Shown here: positions 42,892-54,515 of the stretch, piece by piece | Numbering within the stretch: the first letter of the stretch is position 1 | Layout of the letters: each line of letters begins with the position of its first letter | NCBI GenBank assembly: GCA_030522415.1 | Contig: CM060106.1 | Coordinates: 61,311,512-61,375,511 of the forward strand | Reading direction: 5' to 3' | Source: Channallabes apus | Lineage: Eukaryota > Chordata > Actinopteri > Siluriformes > Clariidae | DNA: 64,000 nucleotides | The notes under the pieces: model-generated | What the model was told of the DNA's origin: nothing | Seen by the model: only the letters and a program-made list of their open reading frames with translations | The model's database searches: none | Position numbers and translations under genes: made by a program

Positions 42892-44269
42892 ATAGATTTG
42901 CCATAAGGTAAAGGAGCAGATCTGGGGGACTCATGGACGTAGAGTATTATGGTGAACTGGTATGTTTAGATGCTGTCTTCCTCACTCAGGTTTGTTGACG
43001 GTGAGGTGATTGTTTGCTTTACATCTCAGGGAGCCCTCATGTTTGTGTTTCCTTCTGGCTCTCCCTTTTAGTTATGCTGTCATAGTTAGTCCTGCCGGAG
43101 TCCCTGCTTGCACTCTACAGTAAATATACATTCACATTAGACATTGTGACTGTGACCATACCTAATTGCAATCTCTCCTCCTCTTCTCTTCCTCCCCCTC
43201 TTTCTCTTTCCTCTCTCCCCCTGTCTCCCCCTTTCACTCTTTCTCTCTCTCTCTCTCTCTCTGTCGAGCTACACATGTGGTTCCTGAGCTGCCAGTGATC
43301 CAGACTCCCTCTGCCCTCCGGACCTGTCTGATCCATCCTGGTGCCCGGTTCCTGGTTGGAGTTCTCATCGCATGGATGCCCCGTGTGTCTCTTTAGGATG
43401 CGTCTGGTGTCTGGGGATGATTCTATCTACTTAGAAGATGGTTCTGGCCTCGACTGGTGTTGTCAGCTGTTTCTCTGAGGACTTGACAATTCGATAGTTC
43501 AGGACTGGAACTTTCTACAAGTCTATCTGAGTCTCGAATAACTACTGGACTCCATTTTACATCAACTATTATAATATCAATTAACATCACCTATTATAGC
43601 TAACCTAACACTGTATGAATGCAGATCATTTCCTGCTATCTGTTTCACCCAGATGAGGATGGGTTCCCTGTCGAGTCTGGTTCCTCTCAAGGTTTCTTCC
43701 TATTACCATCTCAGGGAGTTTTTCCTTGCCACTGTCGCCCTCGGGCTTGCTCACCAGGGACTATCTGAATGTCTTGATTCATACACATTCACATTCCATA
43801 CAAACTTAAATAATTCTTTTGATTGTGTAAAGCTGTTTTGAGACAATGTCAATTGTTAAAAGCGCTATACAAATAAAATTGAATTGAATTGAATTGAATA
43901 ACAATAAGGTTACAGTGCAGATACACAGTGACACCGAGCCAGTAATAAGACGTCATATTCTCAACACTGACTCACATTTAGGGGGTTTGTTGCGTGTTGC
44001 TTTCTCTCTGTGACATGGTTCGATCAGCTGGGTCAGGTGTGTGTGTGTGTGTGTGTGTGTTTACAGATTAAATGTTATCGTTATGTGGAACCTTTACATA
44101 TTTCGGTCTTGTTTATTCTGACTGCAGGGATATTGATTATTAAAACCAGGTGCCTGACTCACTTGGCATGTGAACCAATGTTACGCAGCAAACAAAACAA
44201 ACAAACAAAACATTTTATAAAATGATTATTGGGTCATAACTATTTAAATTATTTTAATTAAATGATTTA

Positions 44270-44437
44270 TGCATGATTTCATTTGATTATTGTTTGTTTA
44301 CTGTCACTAATTGATTTTTATTTGCTTTAATGTTATGCTGTTTAATTCTGGTCGTTTTATTTCTATCATTGTACAGCACTTTGGTCAACGTTGGTTGTTT
44401 TTAAATGTGCTATAAATAAACTTGACTTGACTTGATA
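44270..44437 (+). mobile_element. 3' tail of another LINE/SINE, TTGAC repeat end
   Basis: GTACAGCACTTTGG...TTTTTAAATGTGCTATAAAT ends in AAACTTGACTTGACTTGA. This is the characteristic 3' end of an L2-type fish LINE or a SINE sharing it. Only ~170 bp is present. Confidence 0.55.
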
Positions 44438-44589
44438 ACCTTTTCTATGAAAAGATACAATATTACATCATATTATCTATTTTAAATGTCTCTACAGTAA
44501 CTAAAATAATATAAAACACTTACCGACATCTGTACTAATTTAACAGATTTCCCTAATTCGGAGATGAACGAGAATAATCTTGTATAAAG

Positions 44590-44621
<32 letters not shown>

Positions 44622-45682
44622 TTCATTTTCATCAGAGGATTGTGTCATAGCAAATTTTGACTTGATTGTACGTACGTCATGTTTAATCATTTGTGAGTTC
44701 AGTTTGAACTGGATGAATTTTTGATTATAGAATTATTATAATTACGGTGGAACCTCAATACGCAAACTTAATTCATTCGCAAGTTCTGTTCGTAATCCCA
44801 TTTGGTCGTACACCGAGTCAGTTTTTTCCATAGGGATGCATTTAAATAGGATCAATCCGTTCTCCGTCACTATGAACTATATTTAACTTTTGTTGTATTT
44901 CCTTCATATCGCAAAACATTATTTTATAATCAAATTCGTTTGGTGCAATTTGTAAATCATAAACCTATTAATTTATGTTGTAATATAATATTTGATAGAG
45001 GTTATGTTGGGGGGTGCAATCCGTGGCAGGGAGGCATTTTAGCGCATAACACCGGTACGCAGCGTTTCTGAAAGATTTAGCTCCAGCAGGCTGTAACAGG
45101 AGAAGATCTAAAAATATTTTTATTTGTAAAAACTTCTCTGTCCACTCCGGAGCAAGAAAATATGCAATTTGTCATTTTTGTGTGTTTATTTCTTGATAAA
45201 CAAATGAGATAATCTCGGTTCACCTCCAGTGCTCAAATGTCCCCCTCTTGGTCGGCGACTGCGAGTGACGTCACTCCCCATACAATCCCGCCCCACAGTA
45301 TAGACCCGCCCCTGACGCTGATTGACAGGTTTCTGTGTAACGTGTTGGAAATGCAATTGCAAATGGATTAGCGATTGCGTTTGAGTTTTGGCGGCTTGGC
45401 GGCGCAGAGAAAGTGAAAAAGCAAACGTGGTGATTGATTTTGATATTTAAATATGACAGGTTCATGACGTGTAAGACCTGGGAAATACAAATGGACTTTT
45501 CTTTTTCATTTGAAATGTGTCAGTCAGTGTGCGCGCGCGAAGGCGAATCAGCAAACGGTAATGTAGAGTTAGCAACTGCTTTTGAATTATGGCGCAGTTT
45601 GTGCGGCCACATCTGGGAAACATAATTGTATTTGAATATTGTCCGCGATGTCGCTCCATAGGCACCTGCTTGTGACCGAGGG

Positions 45683-45717
<35 letters not shown>

Positions 45718-45806
45718 AATGCTGAGGGGTGATGTGACTCGGTGTAAGTTAACTGTTAAAGGTTGAAGAAGAAGATAAAAAGAACGTGCTTTGTTAGTTT
45801 GATGAA
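44438..45806. other. Interval upstream of the transposase-like gene
   Basis: It contains a CA run (44588-44620), a MITE-like GGTGGAACCTCAATACGCAA block at 44754 and an ATT run (45685-45716). The rest may be the 5' part of the element carrying the gene at 45807. I could not define its terminal repeats. Confidence 0.4.
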
Positions 45807-48153
45807 ATGATTCCCTGTCGGTTTTGCAGTAAAATACTAGAGACGTTGAGGGGTTATGTTTTGCACTGTACAGTTCACCGTAACGAACCCCATTGTTTTT
45901 TCAAGTGTGTTAGTGCTGACTGTAAGCGGACATTTTGTACTTATGCAGGTTTTAAAGCGCATTTTTATCGGCACCACAACCAGCCCGCGTCACCTGTTAC
46001 TGCTAGAGCTGTTATTGGCGATTTTAAATGTGCCATTTCGTTGTGTGACCGCAGTTTTCACACAGCAAAAGAACTAATATGTCAGTTAAAAGACCATATA
46101 GTGGAGGGGCGACCCGTGGCGTGTCCAGTAACAGCTGGTAAAAATACGTTCACGGTTAAATCATCGTTTACTGCTCATATGTCCAGCAAACATCGAGCAT
46201 CTTCTGATTACTGCATAAGTGACATCTACAGGGAAAGTGTTTCTCACTCATCCACCATCACTGCATGTGAAGATGTTTCCCAAAACTCAAATGATGCAAC
46301 ACCTGAATCCACTGAAATGCCACATCATTATGAGGAGTCATTTCTTAGCAATGTGTGTCTATTGTACCTAAAATTACAAGGGCAGTTTCTACTTCCAGCT
46401 TCAACTGTACAGACAATTGTTGAAGAGATGCAAAATGTGCATGAGTTGGGACAGGATTACACTTTAAGTAAACTGCGTTCACTTTTAAAAAATGAAATGA
46501 GTTTAACAGATGAAGTTGTTAGTACAGTTTGTGATTGTGTAAAGAATTCAGATCTGTTCTCTTTCTGTCATCAGGTTCCTCTCAGAACTACATATTCAAG
46601 AGCTCAAACATTCAAACAACTGTTCCAGTACACACACAGCCTAGGAAGGTAATATTAGGCAATGATGGAAACATGACTCAAAGGTTTGCATATTACATAC
46701 CTGTGATACAAACATTGAGTAGCTTATTACAATCAGAACTATGGAAGTATTCAGCATCACAACCATCTGGTAAGACAGAGTCAGATGATTTCAGTGATGT
46801 AAGTGATGGCGGCAACTTTAAGTCCAGCCAGTTCTTCCTTGAAAATCCAGAATGTCTTAAACTAATTCTTTACCAGGATTCTTTTGAAATTGTCAATCCC
46901 CTCGGCTCTGCCAAAAAAAAGCACAACGTAGTTGCAGTCTATCTTTCTGTGGCTAATTTACCAGCTCATGTGCGGTCCAATACTACTCACATGTCCCTTG
47001 TCTTGTTGTGTGGAGAGAATGACCTAAAACAATTTGGAAGTGCTAAGGTTTTCTCAGAGTTGTTAGTGGATTTAAAAGATTTGGAGGAAAATGGAATAGC
47101 TGCAGATGGTAAAATGATCAAAGGTGCTCTGTATTGTATCGCTGGTGATAATTTGGGTTCACACACCATTGGTGGGTTCACTGAAAATTTCAGTCATGCT
47201 CAGTACTTTTGCCGGTACTGTGAAATCACACGAAGTGAATTTTTGAGTGATGACCCAAGTGTTTGTGGTCCACAGCGCACCCCTGAAAGTTACGATTCTG
47301 CTGTGTGTGATCTTCAAAGTGATTCCAGTCAAGCCATCAAAGGCATAAAGGTAAACTCTGTTTTCAATACTCTGAAATCTTTTCATGTTTGCCAGCCTGG
47401 TCTCCCACCTTGCTTAGGGCATGACATATTCGAGGGGGTCTTATCCTATGATATTGCCTTGTACTTGAAGTATTTTATTAAGAAAAAACAGTGGCTTACA
47501 TATTCAGTTTTGAACCGACGCATCAAGAAGTTCAAGTACAAAGGTACTGATGCTCTCACAAAGCCATGTGCTGTCAACTCTGAGGTGCCCAAGCTTTCGG
47601 GGCAAGCCATCCAGAATTGGAATTTTCTAAGGTTGCTTCCAGTGTTAATTGGTGACAAAGTGCAAAATCCAGAAGATGACGTGTGGCAGTTAACACTTCA
47701 GCTTAAAGATATCGTTGATTTGGTTTGTGCACAAAAAATTTCATCATCGCAGGTAGCTTATCTTGACGTTCTAATCCAAGAATATTTGGATTCAAGAAAG
47801 TCTTTATTTTCTGAGAGTCCGTTAAAACCAAAACATCATTTCTTAAGACATTATCCAGCACTCATTTTCAAATTTGGTCCCTTGATTCGATTATGGACAA
47901 TGAGCTTCGAAAGTAAACATAGCTACTTCAAGAGATGTGCCAGGCATTTAAAAAACTTTAAAAATGTCTGCCTAACATTATCTGAAAGACATCAAATGTA
48001 TCAGGCATATCTTTTAGCTGGGCCTGGATGCAGTCAGCTTCTACAAGTCAAAGACAGCTGCACTTTTTACCCCAGTCTTTACAGTGAGCCAATTAAACAT
48101 GCACTGAAAGAGTTTCACTTTTCAGAGATCGATACTCGTGTATCCACAGGTAT
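45807..48153 (+). pseudogene. Large transposase-like gene (CACTA/EnSpm-type candidate), N-terminal and central parts
   Basis: The first frame (45807-46652) has repeated C2H2-type fingers (CRFCSKILETLRGYVLHCTVH, CKRTFCTYAGFKAHFYRHH, CDRSFHTAKELICQLKDH) and a helical region. A single frameshift near 46640-46655 moves into a second frame with GDNLGSHTIGGFTENFSHAQ, FCRYCEITRSEF, CLGHDIFEGVLSYDIALYLK and KHHFLRHYPALIFKFGPLIR. Proteins of this kind are common in fish genomes and resemble CMC-group transposases; I hold that label loosely. The second frame runs on to RVSTG, where LINE-B2 inserted. Its C terminus is at 53204. Confidence 0.55.
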
Positions 48154-48593
48154 CAAATCAAATTCAAATTCAAATTTTATTCGTCACATACACAGTCATA
48201 CACAGTACGATATGCAGTGAAATGCTTACACGACCGCCAGTGACCTTAAAAAGAGAATTAAATCTTACAGTAAGGAATAAATATGAATAAAGAAATAGGA
48301 AAATTTTTACTTAACTAGAATAAAAATAGAAATAAAAAATAAAAGTATACTGTACATAAAATGGAAATAAAAATAGAGATATACTGTACAATAGAGATTT
48401 TCTTTTAAAATTGAAATTTGGTGGAGGATGTATGGTGGGCAAGTAATTTGCATGGAAACATGTGTTAAGGTGCCTTATTAAAGTGACTTGTGCAGGGGTC
48501 CAGAATGTAAACATAAACATAAATATGAGTTCCAATGTCAGGGTAGATGTGCATGAAAGTGTCCATAGTGTCCGTTGACGTTAACAGGTTGTA

Positions 48594-51338
48594 TTAGTTC
48601 TGTGTTTGAGGTGTGAATGTGGTATGGTTGAGAGACCTTATTGCCTGCAGGAAGAAGCTCCTCCTCAGCCTCTCTGTGTTGGCCTTCAGGGAGCGGAAGC
48701 GCTTTCCTGACCGCAACAGAGAGAACAGTCCATTACTGGGGTGACTGAGGTCCTTCACGATCTTCCTGGCCTTGGTCCAGCACCGCTTGGTGTAGATTGA
48801 GTGCAGGTCAGGGAGCTTGGTGCGGATGATGCGCTCAGCTGAACGCACCACCCTCTGTAGAGCTCGTCTGTCCTGCATGGTGCTGTTTCCAAACCAGGTC
48901 GAGATGTTTCCCGACAGGATGCTCTCTATGGTGCAGGAGTAGAAGTTCCTGAGCACCTTGGAGGGCAGTCTGAAGTCTCTCAAACGTCTGAGGTGGTAGA
49001 GACGCTGCCGGGCCTTTTTCACCACGGTGTTGATGTGACAGGACCATGACAGGTCCTGCGTGATGTGAACACCGAGGTATCTGAAGCTGTTCACTCTCTC
49101 CACTGGGCTCCTGTTGATGACGGGGGTCTGGTAGTTCCTCTCCTGCTTTGTACAAAAGTCCACTATCAGCTCCTTTGTCTTACTGACATTCAGGAGGAGA
49201 TTGTTCCTCTGGCACCAGTTCTCCAGATTCCCAATCTCCTCCAGGTAGGCTGACTCATCGTTGTTCGTGATCAGGCCCACCACGACAGTGTCGTCAGCAA
49301 ACTTGATGACGGCGGTGGAGTTGGTAGTGGCCACGCAGTCATAGGTGTATAAAGAGTACAGCAGGGGGCTCAGAACACAACCCTGGGGCGCTCCAGTGCT
49401 GAGTGTGAGGGAGGCTGAGACATGACCGCCCATCTTTACTGCCTGTGGTCTGCCAGTTACGAAGTTGGAGATCCACTGACACATGGGTGAGCTGAGTCCC
49501 AGGTGCTCCAGCTTGGTGGTGAGTGTGGAGGGAATTATGGTATTAAATGCAGAGCTGTAGTCGATGAAGAGCATTTTCACATAATTTCCCCTCTTAGTGT
49601 CCAGGTGGGTGAGAGATGTGTGGAGGAGATATGAGATTGCATCGTCTGTGGAACGGTTCGGACGATAAGCGAACTGTAGTGGGTCGAGTGTGTCCGGTAG
49701 TGAAGAGATCATGAAGTCTCTGACCAGGCGTTCAAAGCACTTCATCACTACTGAGGTGAGGGCTACAGGGCGATAGTCATTGAGAGAAGCAGGATGTGGT
49801 TTCTTTGGAACAGGAACAATGATGGACTCTTTGAAGCATGTGGGGATCACCGACTGAGATAAGGAGATGTTGAATATCTCAGTGAACACAGGTGCTAGCT
49901 GGTCTGCGCAGGATCTGAGGATACGGCCTGAGATGCCGTCTGGTCCTGCTGCTTTCCTGGTGTTCACTCTCTTGAAGGCTCTCCTCACGTCGTGCTCGGA
50001 GATGATGAGCGCGTTCCAGGTGCTGGCAGTGTCTTCCTGTCTACAGCCGTTAGCGCCGCTAGCATTAGCGCCGTTAGCATTAGCATCGCTAGCGTCTTTA
50101 GCTGCAGCATCGAAGCGAGCGTAAAATGTGTTGAGCTCGTCTGCCAGAGTCGCGTCCGCGTTCGTCATACCGGATGTTGGTGCTTTATAATCCGTTATTG
50201 TTCTCAGTCCCTGCCACAGGCTCCTAGAGTCACTCTGTTGAAGCTGTGACTCTAGTTTTCTCCCGTAGCGCTGCTTCGCCTCTTTCACCGCCTTCCGGAC
50301 GTTATATGACGCAGCCTTGTACGGTTCCATGTCCCCCGACGCAAGTCCCGTGTTGTAGGCAGCTGTGCGAGATCTCAGAGCGTCACGGATGGTTTTATCC
50401 ACCCACGGCTTCTGGTTGGGAAACGTTCTGATAGTCTTTTTCTCTACCGTATCGTCCACTAGCTTTTCAATAAATCCCACAACCGCTTCCGTAAACACGC
50501 TGACGTCATCATCGGAGCTGTTTCTGAACATGTCCCAGTCTGCGTCATCGAGTGCGTCCTGTAACGCGGCCACCGATTGGTCCGTCCAGCGCACGACCTC
50601 CCTCTGAGCCGGCACTTCCTGTTTCAGCCTTTGTTTATATTTTGGCATGAGGAAAATGGCGGCGTGGTCGGATTTACCAAACGCTGGACGAGATTGTGCC
50701 TTGTAACCGTCTTTGACCGTGGTATAACAGTGGTCCAGTGTCCTTTCGCCCCTGGTGGGGCAGGTGATGTGCTGATTAAAGTTCAGCGCTGCGCGTTTGA
50801 GGTTGGCACTATTAAAGTCCCCCGCTACAATGAGCGCAGCGTCCCGGTGTTGTGTCTAGTGCTGTGTGAGCGCCTCATGCAGCTCGCATAAGGCAGTTTC
50901 AGTGTCCGCTTGTGGAGGTATGTAAACGGCGCTGATTATGACCGATGTGAACTCCCGTGGAAGATAAAATGGATGGCACATGATGGACAGTAGTTCCAGG
51001 TTTGGTGTGCAGGAGCGTGTCAGAGGAACAACGCTCGCGCTGTTGCACCAGCTGTTGTTCACCATTAAGCACACGCCGCCTCCCCTTGACTTCCCCGAGT
51101 CCCGCGTCCTGTCCATGCGGTGAACCGAGAAGAACTCGGCCGGCTGTATGGTGTGGTCTGGCACCGCTGGGTTCAGCCATGTCTCGGTGAAGCAGAGGAG
51201 ATTGCAGTCCCGAATGTCTCTCTGGAACTTTATCCTGGCCCTGAGGTCATCTAGTTTGTTCTCCAGTGAATGGACGTTGGCGAGCAGGATGCTAGGCAGA
51301 GGTGTGCGGTGTGCACGGGTTCTCAGCCGGTTCCTCAC
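48594..51338 (-). pseudogene. LINE-B2 ORF: endonuclease plus reverse transcriptase with one nonsense codon
   Basis: The frame starts MRNRLRTRAHRTPLPS at 51338 and is open to 50856, where CAG (Gln, as in LINE-B1) has become TAG. It is then open in the same frame to 48594, ~915 codons in all. Endonuclease signatures (FTETWLNP, AGDFNSANLKRA, KSDHAAIFLM) and reverse-transcriptase motifs ([34 protein letters not shown]) are complete. The linker has the same NANGANASGANG repeat as LINE-B1 but shorter. The single C-to-T change is the only lesion I can see. Confidence 0.85.
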
Positions 51339-51509
51339 ACCAGCTCGTCTGCCTCGAGGCCTCCGCTTCGCGTCGCGTCCATTGTTCTCCCTCAGGATCT
51401 GTTTGCTGATTTTAAAACAAAGAAAACTAACTTAAAAAACAAAAACAAGGAAAAGGTGGTCGGAGCAGTCGTGACGGCAGCCGACCTCACCGGCGCCATC
51501 TTATATATA

Positions 51510-53126
51510 CAGTGGTGTGAAAAACTATTTGCCCCTTCCTGATTTCTTATTCTTTTGCATGTTTGTCACACTTCAATGTTTCTGATCGTCAAAAACCGTT
51601 AACTATTAGTCAAAGATAACATAATTGAACACAAAATGCAGTTTTTAAATGAAGGTTTACGTTATTAAGGGAGAAAAAAAACTCCAAATCTACATGGCCC
51701 TGTGTGAAAAAGTGATTGCCCCCCTTGTTAAAAAATAACTTAACTGTGGTTTATCACACCTGAGTTAAATTTCTGTAGTCACCCCCAGGCCTGATTACTG
51801 CCACACCTGTTTCAATCAAGAAATCACTTAAATAGGAGCTACCTGACACAGAGAAGTAGACCAAAAGCACCTCAAAAGCTAGACATCATGCCAAGATCCA
51901 AAGAAATTCAGGAACAAATGAGAACAAAAGTAATTGAGATCTATCAGTCTGGTAAAGGTTATAAAGCCATTTCTAAAGCTTTGGGACTCCAGCGAACCAC
52001 AGTGAGAGCCATTATCCACAAATGGCAAAAACATGGAACAGTGGTGAACCTTCCTAGGAGTGGCCGGCCCACCAAAATTACCCCAAGAGCGCAGAGACAA
52101 CTCATCCGAGAGGCCACAAAAGACCCCAGGACAACATCTAAAGACCTGCAGGCCTCACTTGCCTCAATTAAGGTCAGTGTTCACGACTCCACCATAAGAA
52201 AGAGACTGGGCAAAAACAGCCTGCATGGCAGATTTCCAAGGCACAAACCACTTTTAAGCAAAAAGAAAATTAAGGCTCGTCTCAATTTTGCTAAAAAACA
52301 TCTCAATGATTGCCAAGACTTTTGGGAAAATACCTTGTGGACCGACGAGACAAAAGTTGAACTTTTTGGAAGCTGCGTGTCCCATTACATCTGGCGTAAA
52401 AGTAACACAGCATTTCAGAAAAAGAACATCATACCAACAGTAAAATATGGTGGTAGTAGTGTGATGGTCTGGTGTTGTTTTGCTGCTTCAGGACCTGGAA
52501 GGCTTGCTGTGATAGATGGAACCATGAATTCTACTGTCTACCAAAAAATCCTGAAGGAGAATGTCCGGCCATCTGTTCGTCAACTCAAGCTGAAGCGATC
52601 TTGGGTGCTGCAGCAGGACAATGACCCAAAACACACCAGCAAATCCACCTCTGAATGGCTGAAGAAAAACAAAATGAAGACTTTGGAGTGGCCTAGTCAA
52701 AGTCCTGACCTGAATCCTATTGAGATGTTGTGGCATGACCTTAAAAAGGCGGATCATGCTAGAAAACCCTCAAATAAAGCTGAATTACAACAATTCTGCA
52801 AAGACGAGTGGGCCAAAATTCCTCCAGAGCGCAGTAAAAGACTCGTTGCAAGTTATCGCAAACGCTTGATTGCAGTTATTGCTGCTAAGGGTGGCCCAAC
52901 CAGTTATTAGGTTCAGGGGGCAATTACTTTTTCACACAGGGCCATGTAGGTTTGGATTTTTTTTCTCCCTAAATAATAAAACCCCTCATTTATAAAGTGC
53001 ATTTTGTGTTTACTTGTGTTAACTTTGACTAATAGTTAAATGTGTTTGATGATCAGAAACATTTTGTGTGACAAACATGCAAAAAGAATAAGAAATCAGG
53101 AGGGAGGCAAATAGTTTTTCACACCA

Positions 53127-53129
<3 letters not shown>
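51510..53129 (+). mobile_element. Tc1-family DNA transposon, apparently complete (1620 bp)
   Basis: CAGTGGTGTGAAAAACTATT is at both ends, with TA target duplications (51508-51509 and 53130-53131). The terminal repeats extend ~215 bp and contain an inner direct-repeat motif (CCCTGTGTGAAAAAGT), the IR/DR plan of fish Tc1 elements. The two arms differ at a noticeable number of positions, so the element is not brand new. The transposase gene between them is uninterrupted. The insertion is in the 5' end of LINE-B2, making it the youngest layer of this stack. Confidence 0.93.
51888..52910 (+). CDS. Tc1-family transposase, 340 residues, intact DD34E
   Basis: This is a cut-and-paste transposase acting on the flanking IR/DR repeats. 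The N-terminal paired-like helix-turn-helix domains span ~1-110, with the GRPTKITP linker (AT-hook-like) near residue 60. The catalytic triad lies at Asp153 (WTDETKVELFG), Asp244 (QQDNDPKHTSK) and Glu279 (SPDLNPIEMLW), a 34-residue D-to-E spacing. A glycine-rich box is present (YGGSSVMVWCCFAASGPG). Length equals the usual 340 residues of the family, and no stops or frameshifts occur. The start MPRSKEIQEQ is typical. Activity is possible but untested. Confidence 0.93.
   Translation: MPRSKEIQEQMRTKVIEIYQSGKGYKAISKALGLQRTTVRAIIHKWQKHGTVVNLPRSGRPTKITPRAQRQLIREATKDPRTTSKDLQASLASIKVSVHDSTIRKRLGKNSLHGRFPRHKPLLSKKKIKARLNFAKKHLNDCQDFWENTLWTDETKVELFGSCVSHYIWRKSNTAFQKKNIIPTVKYGGSSVMVWCCFAASGPGRLAVIDGTMNSTVYQKILKENVRPSVRQLKLKRSWVLQQDNDPKHTSKSTSEWLKKNKMKTLEWPSQSPDLNPIEMLWHDLKKADHARKPSNKAELQQFCKDEWAKIPPERSKRLVASYRKRLIAVIAAKGGPTSY

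Positions 53130-53182
<53 letters not shown>
53130..53182. repeat. (TA)n microsatellite beside the Tc1 right end
   Basis: A run of TA follows the Tc1 target duplication. It was either the pre-existing target in the LINE-B2 5' flank or a later expansion. Confidence 0.9.
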
Positions 53183-53188
<6 letters not shown>

Positions 53189-53203
53189 CACATATAAAGG
53201 TAT

Positions 53204-53486
53204 GTCTTATAAAAAGGGCCATTTCCTTGTGTCAAAAAATGATGAGTCCATTGAGTTTGGTGAACTTGTCATTATTTTAATTCAAAATTATGTAGCTGTG
53301 TTTTTTATGATGGAAATACATAAAGCTGACTATCATTCCGAATATCATCTGTACTCTGTGACAAAACGGAGTACCAGGTTGCAGTGTCTTAACATTAACG
53401 ACTTGGTAGATTTTTATCCGTTACCATCATACATTGTTAATGGGCACCAAGTCATTCCTCTGAAACACGGTGTGCTGTCAAAGTAA
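53204..53486 (+). pseudogene. Transposase-like gene, C-terminal part after the LINE-B2/Tc1 insertion
   Basis: Reading resumes in the original frame right after the AGGTAT duplication: MSYKKGHFLVSKNDESIEFG, then LNINDLVDFYPLPSYIVNG and HQVIPLKHGVLSK, ending in a stop. The C-terminal DFYPLP...IPLKH pattern recurs in the fish proteins of this type as I remember them. Removal of the insertion would leave a continuous frame here, so the gene's only independent lesion is the upstream frameshift. Confidence 0.6.
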
Positions 53487-53548
53487 AGAGGTCTTGGCCA
53501 CAGTGGTGGAGAAAGGATACCAAAAATCATGTGCTTAGTAAAAAACTG

Positions 53549-54271
53549 TTTAAACACGGTCAGTTTACCCAAAAATGTAAGTTCTGTCATTACTTATCCT
53601 CATGTCATTCTAAACCTGTAAGACATTCGTTTATTTAATTAAAAAAAAGTTTTTTTTTGAGAAACAAATTTTTATTTTATTTATTTAATTTTTTTAATGG
53701 AATGCAAGAGCTTTCTGACCCTCCGTAGACAGCAACACCACTCAAATGTTCCCAGGTAAGGAAATGTAACAAGGATTTGGTAAAATGGTCCATGTGACAT
53801 CAGGGGTTGAACCGTTATTTTACAAAGCTACAGGAATACATTTTGTGTTCAAAGAAAACAAATATTCAATACATCCTTATTCAACATTTCTTCATGCAAA
53901 CAACGTGCTTGCTCTTTCCACAATGGTGGGGTGCTTAAGCAGACGGGGTCAGGAGGAGCTGAGGAACATTGTTGAAATATAAAAATTTTATATATCTAAA
54001 TTTTTTAACCAAGTTTTCTTTATGCCCAAAAAGTACTCTGGTAGCTTTGTCACGTGGACTATACCGATGTCCTTGCTACGTTTCTGGACCTGGGAACATT
54101 TCAGTTGCGTTTTAGTCTATGAAGGGTTTAGAGTGCTCTTGAACTTCATCAAGAATATCTTATATAATTTGTGTTCCAAAGATGAATGAAGGTCATAATG
54201 GGTTTGGAACGACATGGCGGTGAGTAATCGATGACCGTTTTTATTTTGGAGTGAACCAACCCTTTACAGTA
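53549..54271. mobile_element. Foldback MITE
   Basis: The left arm (CAGTTTACCCAAAAATG, CATTACTTATCCTCATGTCA) is the inverted counterpart of the right arm (TGGCGGTGAGTAATCGATGA, TTTTATTTTGGAGTGAACCAA). Inner blocks such as AAATGTTCCCAGG also pair in inverted orientation, so each arm is ~250 bp. There is no ORF. It has the plan of the abundant foldback MITEs of cyprinid and other fish genomes. Small frames inside it are not genes. Confidence 0.65.
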
Positions 54272-54287
54272 ACAGCAGGTAAGTGAG

Positions 54288-54296
54288 TGTGTGTGA

Positions 54297-54369
<73 letters not shown>

Positions 54370-54506
54370 TGAGTGAGTGTGTGTGTGTGTGAGTGAGTAA
54401 GTGAGTGTGTGTGAGTGAGTGCGTGTGTGAGTGAGTGAGTGAGTGCGTGTGTGAGTGAGTGAGTGAGTGTGTGTGTGAGTGAGTGAGTGAGTGTGTGTGT
54501 GTGTGT
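54288..54506. repeat. (GT)n/(GTGA)n microsatellite
   Basis: A long GT run followed by GTGA-type alternation ends ten bases before LINE-G ORF1. It is either the genomic target flank or part of the LINE-G 5' UTR. Confidence 0.95.
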
Positions 54507-54515
54507 TGCTGGAGC

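Larger units (their letters stand above)
40091..43898 (+). mobile_element. LINE-A6, internally deleted LINE-A with LINE-F in its 5' region
   Basis: The 5' end lies upstream of 40115 and continues at 42338 as CTCCAAACAACTAAATCTCC, matching A4. ORF1 starts at 42377 and runs ~73 codons. At ~42597 the sequence jumps directly to the C-terminal part of the ORF2 reverse transcriptase, deleting ~3.4 kb. The 3' UTR and GAATT tail follow, to ~43898. Both ends are retained, so it resembles a non-autonomous derivative. The exact left limit is uncertain. Confidence 0.75.
48154..53197 (-). mobile_element. LINE-B2, Rex1-like retrotransposon carrying a Tc1
   Basis: The minus-strand copy has its 3' tail at 48154 (CAAATTCAAATTCAAATTTT) and its 5' end GGCGCCATCTTA at 51492-51503. 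The flanking 6-bp direct repeat AGGTAT (48148-48153 and 53198-53203) sits in the transposase-like gene, which continues in frame afterwards. A Tc1 inserted at a TA in or next to the 5' end, with a TA run on its right side. Apart from one nonsense codon the ORF is intact. Confidence 0.85.
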
